A stretch of 64,000 nt of DNA from positions 310,001 to 374,000 of the forward strand of contig JAPQWV010000367.1 in NCBI GenBank assembly GCA_027422505.1. Reading direction: 5' to 3'. The stretch comes from Craterostigma plantagineum. Its lineage: Eukaryota; Streptophyta; Magnoliopsida; Lamiales; Linderniaceae. Shown piece by piece: positions 21,533-33,437 of this stretch (within the stretch, counting starts at the first letter, position 1; every line of letters begins with the position of its first letter). Below the pieces are notes generated by a model. The model worked only from the letters and a program-made list of their open reading frames with translations. It made no database searches and was not told where the DNA came from. Position numbers and translations under genes: made by a program.

Positions 21533-23514
21533 ATGTCGCTGAGAATAGGTGGAGCATTCTCAATCTCCACCGCCCCTCAAGGGCATTTGCGTTCTCTCGC
21601 AACCCCCATTCCTCCCAGAAACGGCATCGTATGCCCAAAGGCTAATTTCGGCCCTTTGAGGGTCAGGGCGGTGGCGACTGAGCGTAAGCCCTACGAGCCT
21701 AGCCTTGCCGACCGCCTTCGGCTCGGGAGCTTAACGGAGGATGGTCTGTCTTACAAGGAGAAGTTCATTGTAAGATGTTATGAAGTGGGTATTAACAAGA
21801 CTGCCACTGTTGAGACCATTGCCAATCTGTTGCAGGTATAATGCGGTTTATACATTAAGATTTGTGTTTTCAAATTTTGGGACTGTTTCTCTTCTATATG
21901 TGTGATTCTATCTTCTGGGAATGCATGTTTGGCTCTGTGGAGCTGAAGTGAAGATTTGTGTTTTTGGTGGATGGGTTGGGTTTCTCTATGTTGAGCTCGG
22001 TTTCTTCAATTTAAAGTACATCATTTTCCATTGCTAATTTAATTATTTAGTTTCATGAAATTGAGCTGTCTGGGAAAATGGGTGTTTTGTTTGATTCGGA
22101 ATTTGAGTTCACATGGATCGTTAGAACAAGAAGGATTTGGTAAGATGGATTTTGGCTTTCGATGAACAAAATAACACAAAAATACAGTCTTGATTTACAG
22201 ATTTGACCTTGCTGAAGGTGTGGATATTGTCTGTGTTTCAGCCAATAGGTTTTCACAATCTTTGTTTATAACATAAATTTCTGTGACTGACAACTGAAAT
22301 AGGAGGTTGGCTGTAACCATGCTCAAAGCGTCGGGTTTTCAACCGATGGATTCGCAACGACGCCTACCATGAGAAAACTGCACCTCATTTGGGTTACTGC
22401 TCGTATGCACATTGAGATCTATAAGTACCCAGCCTGGTAACTAACACTTCGATCTATATAGCAGCTTCGATTATTTCTTATCCACTTTCCATTCGTTCAC
22501 TATGAATGTTGAAACATGAAATAGGAGCGATGTGGTGGAGATCGAGACATGGTGCCAAGGCGAAGGCAGAATTGGCACTAGACGCGATTGGATTCTCAAA
22601 GATTACGAGACCGGCGAAGTCATTGGAAGGGCTACAAGGTGAAAGTTCTGTAATAAGATTGGTTTTTAAGATTTTCGATGAATCTTGGAGAGTACTCGTG
22701 TAGCACCTTGAACTATTTGCAGTAAGTGGGTGATGATGAACCAAGACACCAGGCGTCTTCAGAAAGTCTCTGATGAGGTCCGTGATGAATATCTAGTATA
22801 CTGCCCCAAGACGCTGAGGTAATAACACCGTACGATTTTGTCTTAATGGGCAAGATAGCTTATAAGTAATCATCGCTGCTCTTTCGTCGAACAGATTAGC
22901 GTTTCCTGAAGAAAACAATGGTAGCCTCAAGAAGATAGCAAAACTCGACGACCCTGCTCATTATTCCAAGCTCGGGCTTGTGGTAAGAAGTTATCTTACA
23001 CTACTTGGTATTGTGCCCCTATCATTCAACACCTTTACTGATAGAAATTAGAGCATTCATTTCCTTTGTGCAGCCCAGACGAGCCGATTTTGATATGAAC
23101 CAGCATGTTAACAATGTTGCATATATTGGGTGGGTCCTTGAGGTTAGTGATTCAAGTTTCATGTCTTTGATTTAAGACAAAAAGAAAGATGCTTAAATTA
23201 TAAGCCTGCAAGTTTTTGATCAATGGATTTAATTTACCGAACAGAGTATGCCTCAAGACATCATCGATGAGTACGAGCTGCAGACTATTACATTAGACTA
23301 CAGGCGGGAATGCCAGCATGATGACATTGTTGATTCTCTTACGAGCCCTGAGTTTTCTGACGGGGAAGATGTTCATCGAACTAATGGATCTTTAAGTTCT
23401 GCTGCAAAGAGTAACAACCATCTGCAGTTTCTGCATTTCCTGAGATTGTCGAATGAAGGCTCTGAGATCAACCGTGGGCGCACTGAGTGGAGAAAGAAAC
23501 CTGCAAAGAGATAA
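21533..23514 (+). CDS. FATA: Oleoyl-acyl carrier protein thioesterase, FatA type, chloroplastic
   Basis: Seven exons, 21533-21835, 22303-22436, 22525-22638, 22723-22818, 22895-22982, 23074-23142 and 23245-23514, give 357 aa. Residues 1 to about 50 are Ser/Arg/Ala-rich and act as a plastid transit peptide. Two hotdog folds follow, with conserved blocks EKFIVRCYEVGINKTATVET, DVVEIETWCQGEGRIGTRRDW and PRRADFDMNQHVNNVAYIGW. Catalytic residues of the family are present: Asp about 252, Asn about 254, His about 256 and, in DYRREC, Glu about 290. FatA releases oleate from 18:1-ACP and so ends plastid fatty-acid synthesis. All junctions are in phase, and nothing suggests damage. It converges with RIN4 on its 3' side. 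Confidence 0.95.
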
Positions 23515-23953
23515 GGAGCTTCAGAGCTTGATATGGTGATGTTGAGTTTATTACATACGTAAGAGAATAGCTAATCCAGCAAGTATTGTTCTGAATTATT
23601 ATCAGCTGAGTTGATCTTTCCTTCCTCCATATCTCTTTATTGCCAGTGGACTGTAATTTATTTTCAGGTTTTTCATTTCTCAGATGACAATGATATGTAT
23701 TGGATCTTATATCTCGTTTTTTCTTATGCATTGAAGCCATGAATTCAGTATGTAATGAGAAAATCCAACTCTTTAATCAAACGGAGACACATACAAGATA
23801 ATCTGAGGATGTCTTTAATACAAAAACCTCAAAGCTATTGCCACTGATTTGAGATTCTGCAACATCTATGCACATCAAACACAGCCCAGTAAAACAGTCT
23901 ACACACTTAGATTGAAGCATTCTAGAGAAAATACCATTCTCTTCTCTCTTCTT

Positions 23954-25255
23954 CTAGAACCAAGGAAAGCAACAGTTCTGCGAACAAAGAAGATAAAGAA
24001 AGGTGAGGTTGAATCAATATTAACAATGTTCAAGACTGAAAACTAAAATGCAAATCGAAAAGGCGTTATTTATCGTCTGAGATATAAACCTTGGACTTTT
24101 TCTGGTTTTGAATGCGTGCATCGTAAGAGGGATGCCTCGGAGTACCAATCGACCCATTCCCAGCTGCTGAGTTCCTCTCCTCACGCACTTTGTTGAATAT
24201 GTGCGTGTAATTCTCAGCCGACTGAGGATCCTTATCGTCCCATTCGCCAAATCTTGGAACTGCAGCACCTTTATCTCCAGGCTGTAAATTTTTTTGCAAC
24301 TTCTTAACTTCAAAAAGACAACCTAACAACTGACACGCAATCATGTATGTACGAGGTTGATATGGGAAAGAACGTGATAAAAAACTCACACTTTCATCTC
24401 CACGAGCAGTTGGCCTCAGACGGGCTCGGCCAGGTGTGCCATGACTACTATCGTGAGAACTCTTTGCTTGAAACTGAGGGTGAAGAGGAGAACGCTCGAA
24501 GCTCTGTTCAGAGCCCACGCTAGTTCTTGAAGAGCGGCTAGGCTTCTGCGAACGCCCACCGTAAATAGGTTCATTCGTAGATTTATGAGTGGAGTTTTTG
24601 TGGAGGTCGGGCGAATTCGCAGAGGGCTTATTGAAATCGTTCTTGTCTTCTTCTTTGCGATTGGGAGCTGGCCTGACACCTCCTCTTTTGACTGGTTTGG
24701 GAGGAGGACCGCCATGTCCATGGAGAGGCGAAGCTTCCATGCTCGAAAACAGCTCGGGATTTTCTTGTGGATCGTTTGGATTTATCATCTTCCCGCCTTT
24801 GTTTTTCCTCGCCTGCTCAAAGTAGACGGTGTAAGGGACATTTTGGTCACTGTCCCACTTTCCAAACTCTGGCACGTTCGCTCTCTGCGTTCGATGAAAA
24901 CAAAAACCGAATTACGAATCACAACAGTGCTCGTAACAAGCTTCCAAGTTAATTCATCTTAAAAGCAGAGAAGACGATTCCTTGTGCCTAAAAGAATCAA
25001 CAGCTGAGAGTTGACCATACTTCGACTTTCCCACAGCCACATATATTCAAACAGTTGATAGGTAATCCAATGAATAACATGTCGATGCAAGCCTTTGAGC
25101 TGGTTAATATGTCCACCATCAAATCAGGCTAAGATCATATTCAGTTCATATTCGGTGCATGAAGTGAAGCATAAAAAGCAAAGAAATGCAAAACAGAATT
25201 GCAATTCTCAGCATATGCATAACATCAAAAGGATAGCAAGTAGACTTACAGCCAT
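23954..25255 (-). CDS. RIN4: RPM1-interacting protein 4 (RIN4), immune regulator
   Basis: Four coding exons on the minus strand: 25255-25250 (only ATG GCT), 24884-24390, 24281-24090 and 23977-23954, 238 aa. The first and last are tiny (6 and 24 bases) but have good splice sites. Two NOI motifs are seen: VPEFGKWDSDQNVPYTVYF near residue 6 and VPRFGEWDDKDPQSAENYTHIF near residue 175. VPxFGxW is the cleavage site of the AvrRpt2-type protease in this family. The middle is disordered (Pro/Ser/Lys). The last exon encodes NCCFPWF, two adjacent cysteines near the C-terminus, expected to be acylated for plasma-membrane anchoring as in known RIN4. Without the last exon the frame would end in VYISDDK, a likely retained-intron form. 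Confidence 0.9.
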
Positions 25256-25451
25256 TGCAATTTCTTCCACCAGCAAATCCTCGAATGAACCCAGAAAATA
25301 CTTCGGAAGCCGTCGGAGATGAAAATGCTCAGCCGCCAACTATGGGTCGTCAGTCAGAAGCCGTCGAGCTTCCTATGCAATCAAAATCCAAAAGGAAATA
25401 AAATATGATGAATGATTATGAAGATGATGATGATGATGATGAGAGAGCTAT

Positions 25452-25462
25452 GTATATATAAG
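25452..25462 (-). promoter_or_regulatory. TATA-like box upstream of RIN4
   Basis: TTATATATACA on the minus strand about 200 bases before the RIN4 ATG, next to a (GAT)n run at about 25411-25440. Position fits a leader of some 170 bases. Confidence 0.4.
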
Positions 25463-25656
25463 AAAGAACGATCATGGACGCCACTTTGAGCTTTGACTTT
25501 TTCTTCTCCGTTGTAAGATATTGCCGAGTCTCCACTCGGTCTTTGAACGTTTCTCGTTTCATCGCTAATTTTTTAAGCCTCCGCGCTACCTTTTACCATT
25601 ATTTTTAATATATCAATATTTTATTATATGATAACATAAGTTTCCTTGCTACTTGG

Positions 25657-26142
25657 TAGGGTTGGCAATGGGGCGGGGATTCCCCCTCCCCGCGGGTATC
25701 CGCCCCGAACGGGGCGGGGAATCCCCGAGATTTTACCCCGTGGGGCGGGGACGGGGAATGATGTCTCCCCGTGGGGATCCCCGCCCCGTCCCCGAACACT
25801 TTTTTATATATTATAATATATATAATATTACATTATAATTTAAATAATAGTAAAATAATATCAAAATATAGACTAAAAAATATTAAATTAATATAAATAA
25901 TATATAAAATTATAATTTATATAATATTTATAACAAAAATATATTCAAATTTATATATTATATTAAAGATATTATTTTTTAAAAAAAATTAAGGGGCGGA
26001 GATTCCCCGTGGGGAATCCCCGCCCCGCGTGGATCCCCGCGAGGACGGGGACGGGAACGATTTCGTCCCCAAATGTATCGCGGGGACGGGGACGGGGACG
26101 GGGATTAGATCCCCGCCCCCGCCCCGCCCATTGCCATCCCTA
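25657..26142. mobile_element. hAT-type non-autonomous transposon with GGGGCGGGGA arms
   Basis: Termini TAGGGTTGGCAATGGGGCGG and TAGGGATGGCAATGGGCGGG (other strand). CTACTTGG is repeated directly at 25649-25656 and 26143-26150. Arms of about 140 bases consist of runs of ggggcgggga / tccccgcccc and enclose a nearly pure A/T core of about 190 bases. No coding sequence. Sister copy at 41178-41602. Confidence 0.9.
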
Positions 26143-26198
26143 CTACTTGGTGAATAAATAGAATAACCAAATACTAACATAATATAATCCCTTTTAGA

Positions 26199-26578
26199 TG
26201 AGGGGAATTTACCGAAAAATATCCATTTATATATTAAATTCGCAAATCAGTATCGTATCAGATTTTTCTATATATACTAGAATAATTTTTTTTGCACATT
26301 GATACCTATTCCGCCGCAAGTACGTCATAGAACATATTTAGCTATTATAGAGATACGTATTGTGGTACAAATACATTGAGAAAATGGTACATTATATAAT
26401 ACATTAACGTACTATATAGAACGTATATAGATATCATATAAACGCGTGACGTGGTAGTAATACACATATAAAAAGGTACGTCAAGACTGAGAAATAGTAC
26501 ACACAATCGAACATGATATAAATTTTTTCTTCCAGGTACTCACTTGCAAATTTTTTATATAACTCAGTATTACTCCGT
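26199..26578. mobile_element. RepA copy 2
   Basis: Same family as 14967-15350: gggaatttaccgaaaaatat end, gcaaatcagtat, a tttgcac string, ccgccgcaagta and ending gcaaattttttatataactcagta. Confidence 0.6.
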
Positions 26579-26922
26579 AGATCAGAAGCTGAAAGAAAAG
26601 AAGTTTTGTATCAATTTTACGAAATTAAAAAATTGCTAGCGATACTCTTACGAGTATTTAGTACCAATTAAGAAACACTAGTATTGTGCACCCACAATGT
26701 GGGTTAGTTTTTCATTCACACGATTGGATATATTTTCTATTTTTTATTAATAAAAGTGTAAATAACTACCCAATTGGCTTGAAATTTTGGTATAATTGAT
26801 ACACCAAATTAGACCAATTAGACAGTTTTTAAGTACCCCTCACAATTAATAAATAGTATAGATAATTAAAATTTGTTAATTGGTCGTTTTGAGGCAGCTC
26901 AAGCAGTAGTAGCGGAGCTGTA
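26579..26922. other. Intergenic region ahead of PIG-S
   Basis: A/T-rich; holds the presumed PIG-S promoter. No gene or clear element seen. Confidence 0.5.
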
Positions 26923-29900
26923 ATGGACGCTGCTAGCAATCCGGCGACTCCGCCGCCGTCGACTTCCGTCGGACCCGAACCGGGAGCATTTCGGAAGACC
27001 AAGCCTGGTCTCAAACGCTTCGCTCTGACCCTCACTGTTCTCTTCTCTTTTCTGTTAGGTAATTACGAAATGAAATGAATCGAATTGACAAATCGGTGGA
27101 GTAAGCTCTAGCACATGTGCTTGATTGCAATGCTTGCTACCTACGGTTTGATCGTCAGTTCAGTAGCTCCGTCACGTCTAATTGATTTCTTCTGTTGTCG
27201 ATGACGCGCAGGTCTGCCGTTTTTGTTGAAATCAGTGGAAATCTACCGATCGCCGCTTCCGTTTCGTGATATTGAAGATTTTTCGTCTGCGATTGAGTTG
27301 AATCCTGTGCAGTTTCCTTGCAAATTCCGCGCGGTTTTTGTGAACTTTCCAGGAAATTCGTTGAAGGCTGATGGACTAAGGCTTTCGATACAAGATTCCA
27401 TGGGAAAGCTCACGCGGATGGGCTCTCACGGTTGTGGTTCCTGCAGTTGCAACGCGACAGTTTCCATAACGCTGGAATCTAATAGCGGCTGCAGTAGTAC
27501 TGCATATGGTGATTTGGATTTGAAGTGTGGATCTCTGAGTGAGCTGAAAATGCATGATTTTTCAACTGGAAAATATGAAGAACTGTTTGATGAGCATTTG
27601 AATTCATTGTTTAAAGACACGAGTCGCGATGGAAAGGTCTACACTGTCTTTGTGGTGAGAAAAGAAGAGAATGAGGTCGAGGCGATCGTTGGAAAGTATC
27701 GGCACGCGTGGATTGTGGGAAGGGTTTCGGAAGAAGATGCTGTGAAGAAGGTCTCAGAGATATTCGTGAAAGCATTTATGAACGGAGGAAAAGAGAAAGG
27801 GACGATAGGCGGGGAATTTATGCCTGTGGGATCAGATGGGAAGATCGTGCTCTCATTCAATTTGCTGAATGCAGATCCGCAAGATTGGGTTTATGATTGG
27901 TACGGCGTTGAACCTTCATGTCATTATAATGATAGAGTTTTCCGGTTTATGGTAATTTACGATGTTTGTTGATGATCAGAATGGGTCTTAGAAGAGATTC
28001 TGGACCTTGTATCCTGTCATTGGAACATTCATAATTCTTTAGTGCGCGATGTAAGCTTTAATTGATTGTTTGGCAGGGATTTCCAAAAGATAGACGATCA
28101 TCTCTTAGCTCCTGTAGTTGAGGCTCTGAAACCTGTGGCTGATATTACTGTGGAAAGCCAGGTCAGGTTCATGTATTTATGGTTTTAGTGAGTGAGAATA
28201 TACATGGGAAATTCATCTATTTTAAATGCGGTCCAACATATTATCCCAATGCCTCTGATCTCTTTTAACATACAGATTTTGTACCACACCCCGAAGTCTT
28301 CATTTTCCTACTGGGATGATGATTTGAGCAGCTATATATTCCGTACCAATGATCTTCCTTTCTTTGTATGTTCTCTCACCATTTTCTATTTGCAAGCATC
28401 TACGAAGAGACTGGTGTAAACATTAACAAATTACTTATGGAGATTTTCAGTTTCATGCACTTGATAAAACCAAACGTCTTGATTATGTGTTGTTAGGAGC
28501 ATTAGTTCAACGCGTCACTATGCGTGTGCTTCTAGTTGATAGGCACAGAGCCTACTTCTGTTGTTTGCTATTTCCAGCGAGCTTGATGTTGTTTGAATCA
28601 GTCAATATAAGTAACTGCAGTTGCATAAAGTGATTTAGTTGAAAATCAATTGCCATCATGATTCTACTATGCTAATTTGGACTAGGTAAATAATTCACTA
28701 TTCACTTGACATAATAAGTGGCTACTTGACATGATTTTTTTTTTCCTATCTCTCAATACGATCTTTTCATGTTTCCTCTATCTCCATTTATATACATATA
28801 TATGATGTAGGTTAATTCAAATGAGTGGCACTTGGACACGTCTACTGCAGCTGGAGGACGCTCTAAAGTCCTGCATTCTGTGGTGTATAATCTTCAACTT
28901 ATATTCCTTTTATATTATCTGAAAATGATCTGACTACGGATATTATCATCACACTTGTAATCGATCCCTCATTAATAAGACATCAGTCATTTAATACTCT
29001 AGAAGCATATTTATGGAAGGTTTGGAAATTGAGTCATAGAGTTGTCTGCTTATCCTCGGTGAAGTTTGATTTTTATTATCGTGTGAGTTGGCCCTTTCTA
29101 TGCTCCTGGAACTACAGAAGGTAATCATTGGATTTGGTCTGCTTGTTGCAATACCAGATATGTACCATCAGCAGCAGAGTGTCCACTTTTGCTGCAGCTT
29201 CCAAATGGTGAAATTTCGTCAACAAATGGATTCATTTCGCCTGTGAGTTGGCATTTTCTTCTCTGTGGTTTCTTTTCTGTTTTGTGTGGAACACGTCTGA
29301 TCTCTGTATACCTAAATACTTAAGATGTGGGGGAGCATTATCGTTTGGAACCCTTCAGCTTGTTTCAACGGTTCAGAAATGGTGCACAATCGCAGACATA
29401 ACATTCTTACTGAGGTCAGCTCCTTTTCTTTTTGACATGCTTTACCTAGATTAGGTATTGTGCTTTCCCCCCTTTTTTCACATTTATGTAAATATTTGAA
29501 TGATTGCTAGTACTTATATTCGCTGATGGTCTGTGTTTACTTACTCATAGTTTGTCATCCATGTGTTTTTACAGTTTCCATAACTCACGTCGTCGCACTT
29601 GCATAAGTTGATCATAGCTTAGCTAGTTCTCTTTCATTGAACTTTTTGCACTCACTATGAAACAGGAGTTAACCAAAATCTTTGAAGTTTCCGTTGGGCA
29701 GCTGCGGCAACTCTTTGGCCTGAAATCTGAAGGCATCATGGGCTCAGGTATGGTGCGACTGTTGACCAGTGAAAAAGGATTTACAGAATGGTAAGACAAC
29801 AGTCGTGATTATTCATTACATAGAAATAGAAAATGTTTTGTGAGGGTTGACAATGACAAGGAGAACACAATCCACTGCGTACATTGAAAATGATTGCAAT

Positions 29901-31170
29901 GCAATTCAAGTTGGGTTATAAAATGGCAAATGCACACTTTACTTTTAACTGTGATAAAATCAGAAGCTATAGTCACTATGCATACATATATAAGAAGTAT
30001 AGATAACCCTTGGCATTATGTAGGATGTCGTTAGTCTCTGCAGTTTGTGACTTCTCTACCTCTCTCTCAAATGATTAAGCTCCAGTGCTGGAGTTCAGTT
30101 TTGGAGCTTATATGTATTTAGTTTGAACTGAACTAGAATCCAGGAACATTTTTGCAAGTTGAACCACTTGCAACTTATTTATGTTCTCAATGTTGAATTG
30201 TGGAACTCATGGTGTGGGATTTTTATCCTTCTTAGGGAACTAGACGTACTATCACGACAACACACATCCTTTAATCTTAATCAATGTGGCACAACACTTG
30301 GATCTCTTTCTCGATTGGTAAGACCATCGTTCTTTGAATGTTTATGCTTTATATAAAATCCCTTTATAACCAAGATGCTTGGGCAGGTCCAGTCACTTCC
30401 AAGAATGATCATTAAGGACGAAATTGGAAAGCAGGTTAGAGATCAAGTATCTTTTACTGTTGAACATATACGATTATTCACAATGTGGGTTTATTGAACT
30501 CGGGCAAATCTTCGTATGGCTGTAGTATGATCCTCCTGTAATAGTTCTTATATTCAGATAGAATTCATAAAGAATTTTGCATTTTGACCAGTTTCTGACC
30601 AGATAGCAGCTATTACTTATGGTGTATACTTGAACATTTTTTGAGCAGGTGAAGTATTCGCTCGAGGCTGCAAAATCGGCTTTAAGCAGTGCATCCCATG
30701 GCAACTTTAACGCTTCTGTCGGTATGTTCGTGAACATATCATGATTTGTTGATTTTCGGACAATGCTGTAAAGAATTTACATATATGTCATAATCGTAGA
30801 GCTCGCTAACAGTCTTCTTACCGTTGTCGTCAGTTTCATCAAGGCAAGCTAGATCCTTAGCGGAGGATGCATTCTATCACCACTCAATGATGTCAGTGAG
30901 CTACTATTCATTCGAGCACTGCTTCGCTGTGTACTCGGTTCGTTCTCTTTTCGCTTACACTTACTCATCTATTTTTTTTTTATTAGCAGCTAAAACTCTT
31001 TCCTGTTGCAGTGTGCGAATGCATCTGTTTTATCAACCGTATTTTTTTCTCATCGACAGCCCTTCTTCTTGCCCGTTGCTCTTCACGTGCTCCTCGCGGT
31101 CCTTAGAGAATGGAGAAGATACAGACAGGAAATGAAGAAATACCATTCATGGAAGATGAAGCGAGACTAA
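26923..31170 (+). CDS. PIGS: GPI transamidase subunit PIG-S
   Basis: Thirteen exons: 26923-27058, 27212-27899, 28077-28161, 28276-28365, 28811-28884, 29158-29242, 29325-29414, 29666-29790, 30236-30317, 30387-30434, 30649-30721, 30834-30937 and 31060-31170. All are in phase and total 596 aa. A first membrane helix lies at about residues 35-52 (FALTLTVLFSFLLGLPFLL) and a second near the C-terminus (FFLPVALHVLLAV), with a large lumenal domain between, as in PIG-S. Conserved blocks include PSAAECPLLLQLPNGEIS, NGFISPMWGSIIVWNP and YHHSMMSVSYYSFEH. PIG-S is a subunit of the ER complex that joins GPI anchors to proteins. Exon 7 has an unusually weak acceptor (cttaag). PIG-T, another subunit, lies about 4 kb further on, on the other strand. 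Confidence 0.93.
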
Positions 31171-31587
31171 GAAGCCTCCACATGTTATCTTTACTTAGGC
31201 CACCACAATCGCAAAAGAAACGAGTCGAGAACTTTTACGTGTTTTGTCATAGAATCACTTCCTCGATTTTTCTCCTCGGGCAATTTGTGTGATAGTCGTC
31301 CTATTATCGTAGGAAAACAACTGAATCGGTCGGAGAATGAATGAGTGCAACGGCTAGCTGTAACATAAAATTTGAATAACAGAAAAAAAAAGGGACCGCC
31401 ACGCCATGATAATAATAACAAGACAAAAAGTGCAAGCAAAAAGAATCTGCAAAATATGAAGGAAAACCGTTCACAAAGGAGGCTCGTACACAAATAAGTT
31501 TGTGTCCGACTAACAGAATCTTGTAAGTTATAGATTATGTGATGGCATGCACGATAGAAACCACCGAGCCGCGACTCGTCTTTGTTA

Positions 31588-33233
31588 TCAGACCTTCGAT
31601 TCAAGTGCCGAAAGTATCTTTTTCCTTGGACCCTGAGAAAGCATACACAAAAAGCAAGGTGTAGTAGAACGAAGGCGTGTACAGCATTGGAGATAAATGA
31701 GACGGTGTATGCTCACCATAGGTATTCCCATAGCTTTAAGATCTTCATCCCCATGTGTATCAAGGCCGCCATATCAACCTGCCATTATTACAGTCATAAT
31801 TGTTTTCGCCATGTTATTAAATAAGACTACTAAAAGAAACATAAGAATATTGGACAGGATGCAGGACATACTTCTTCTGCCTGAAATGTAATTGAATACT
31901 TCTCAAGACCCAGGGACTGGAGGAAGCTATCAACAGTCTCAACCTATGCAGAAACACGAAGGAGAAGAACTTATAAAAGGATCTACATAAAAGAATGGGA
32001 GGAAGGACTACAACTAAAAAGGCGAAGTGAGTTTTAGAAAGATGCCTACGATGAATTCTTTACCTTTGGTTGACTCTTTCTCTTGGTTATGGTGCTAGCT
32101 ATCTTCTTTGTTTCTGCAACAGGAGCTTCAGATACCTCACTATTCCTAGGAGGAGGTTTGGTAGCTTCACGTACAGTCGTTTGCCTCAACGGAGGACGTT
32201 TGGTCTCGGCTGGACGAGAATGCATAGTTCCAGACAACTTTTCTCGAAGATCCCTTACGCCGCCTGAAGCTGATCCCCTAACAATCTGTGTAGCCTGGTC
32301 GATGCTTCTCCTTTGAAGTTTCAAACGAAGATCTCTAGGACCAACTTTGTTATCTATAAAGGCAACACAACAACAACAAAAATAAACGCCATCTTCGTAA
32401 ACTAGATGCAGAGATAACCATAAAAAACTCATATAAATAGATCGATCATACTAGTAATAAAATCTTCTTACTTGACGCTTGTGGTTCGTTAGAGTCAAAA
32501 AGGTCGTGTTCCCATTTGTCATCATCTTCTCTGCGCCTGTAAGTGTGTAATGTTACTGATTGTAAGAGATTTTATGGTCACCACTCACCAGAAAGGGAAA
32601 AAAAAAAAGCAAAGTTTACTAAGTATGCATTTGATTAGCACAGCAAACTTCAAGTCGTTTTGGGTTTGGCGTCACCCCCCGTATCTCTTGTGGGCTAACT
32701 AAACAAACCAGCTCAAAACTGGTGTATTTCCACGAACAATAATCAACTCAACCACAGCTTACTGGTTTCAAACTCTCGCAATTTAGTCAACACATGCTAA
32801 CAGTCAGATCTCAAAGGCAACAGTACCATTCAATATCCATGCACTGAAGCAAAACCGCAGCCATTGTCTAACTAGACAGGCTAAGAGAACTTAACGCCCC
32901 TTAGCTACGAATCCAAACCAATACAGAATAAAGAAAGAAAAAAAAACATTACAACAACCCGCAAAACTACAACAGGTCAAATAACACGAATAGGGGCACA
33001 AATCATACTTAAGTTCTGAAACAGATAAATCACCTACAAATTCAGGGTTAACGCACCATAAAATGCACAAAGAAGAAATTGCGAAATGCCAATCGAGCTA
33101 AAGAATAAGAAGGGTCACCACACCTCTTTCCGGCGATGGGCGCCCGTCGAGTAGAAGACCCGGCGCCGGAGTTCCCACGGAGACGTTCCTTAACTGACCT
33201 GTGAGTCACAGCTTCCTCTCGATCAGCGTACAT
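31588..33233 (-). CDS. SAM (sterile alpha motif) domain protein, one base short
   Basis: Minus-strand exons 33233-33124, 32536-32472, 32353-32064, 31943-31872, 31778-31717 and 31632-31588. N-terminus is MYADREEAVTHRSVKERL; the middle is basic and disordered (RDLRLKLQRRSIDQ, PPLRQTTVREA). The SAM domain begins near residue 156 (VETVDSFLQSLGLEKYSITFQAEE, VDMAALIHM) and should end in the last exon (GPRKKILSALESKV). Exon 5 has 62 bases where phase needs 63. After HMG the conserved DEDLKAMGIPM is read only by shifting one base, at a GGGG run. Exon sums are 644 bases, not a multiple of three. Read literally, the protein changes frame within the SAM domain. SAM domains mediate oligomerisation; the protein's function is unknown. 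Confidence 0.75.
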
Positions 33234-33437
33234 CGTGCCTCAAAAACCCTAATTGCAATTACGCGCGCTCGCAGTGTTACTAAGGTTTGTGGAGGAATGA
33301 CACCACGACTTGAGAGGAGGGAGAGCGTCCGAGTTCCGTACTATATTTTTAGTAGAGGATATGAAATAAACACTTTCCCAATTAAGGAAGGGTATTTACA
33401 TTGCGTTGTAATTATTTTAGTATTGTATAATATATTT

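Noticed and set aside
31191..31604. 137-codon hydrophobic frame on the minus strand after the SAM gene
   Set aside because: It overlaps PIG-S 3' UTR and the tail of the last SAM exon in a shifted frame; no family resemblance. It matters only as the read-through product of the SAM frameshift.
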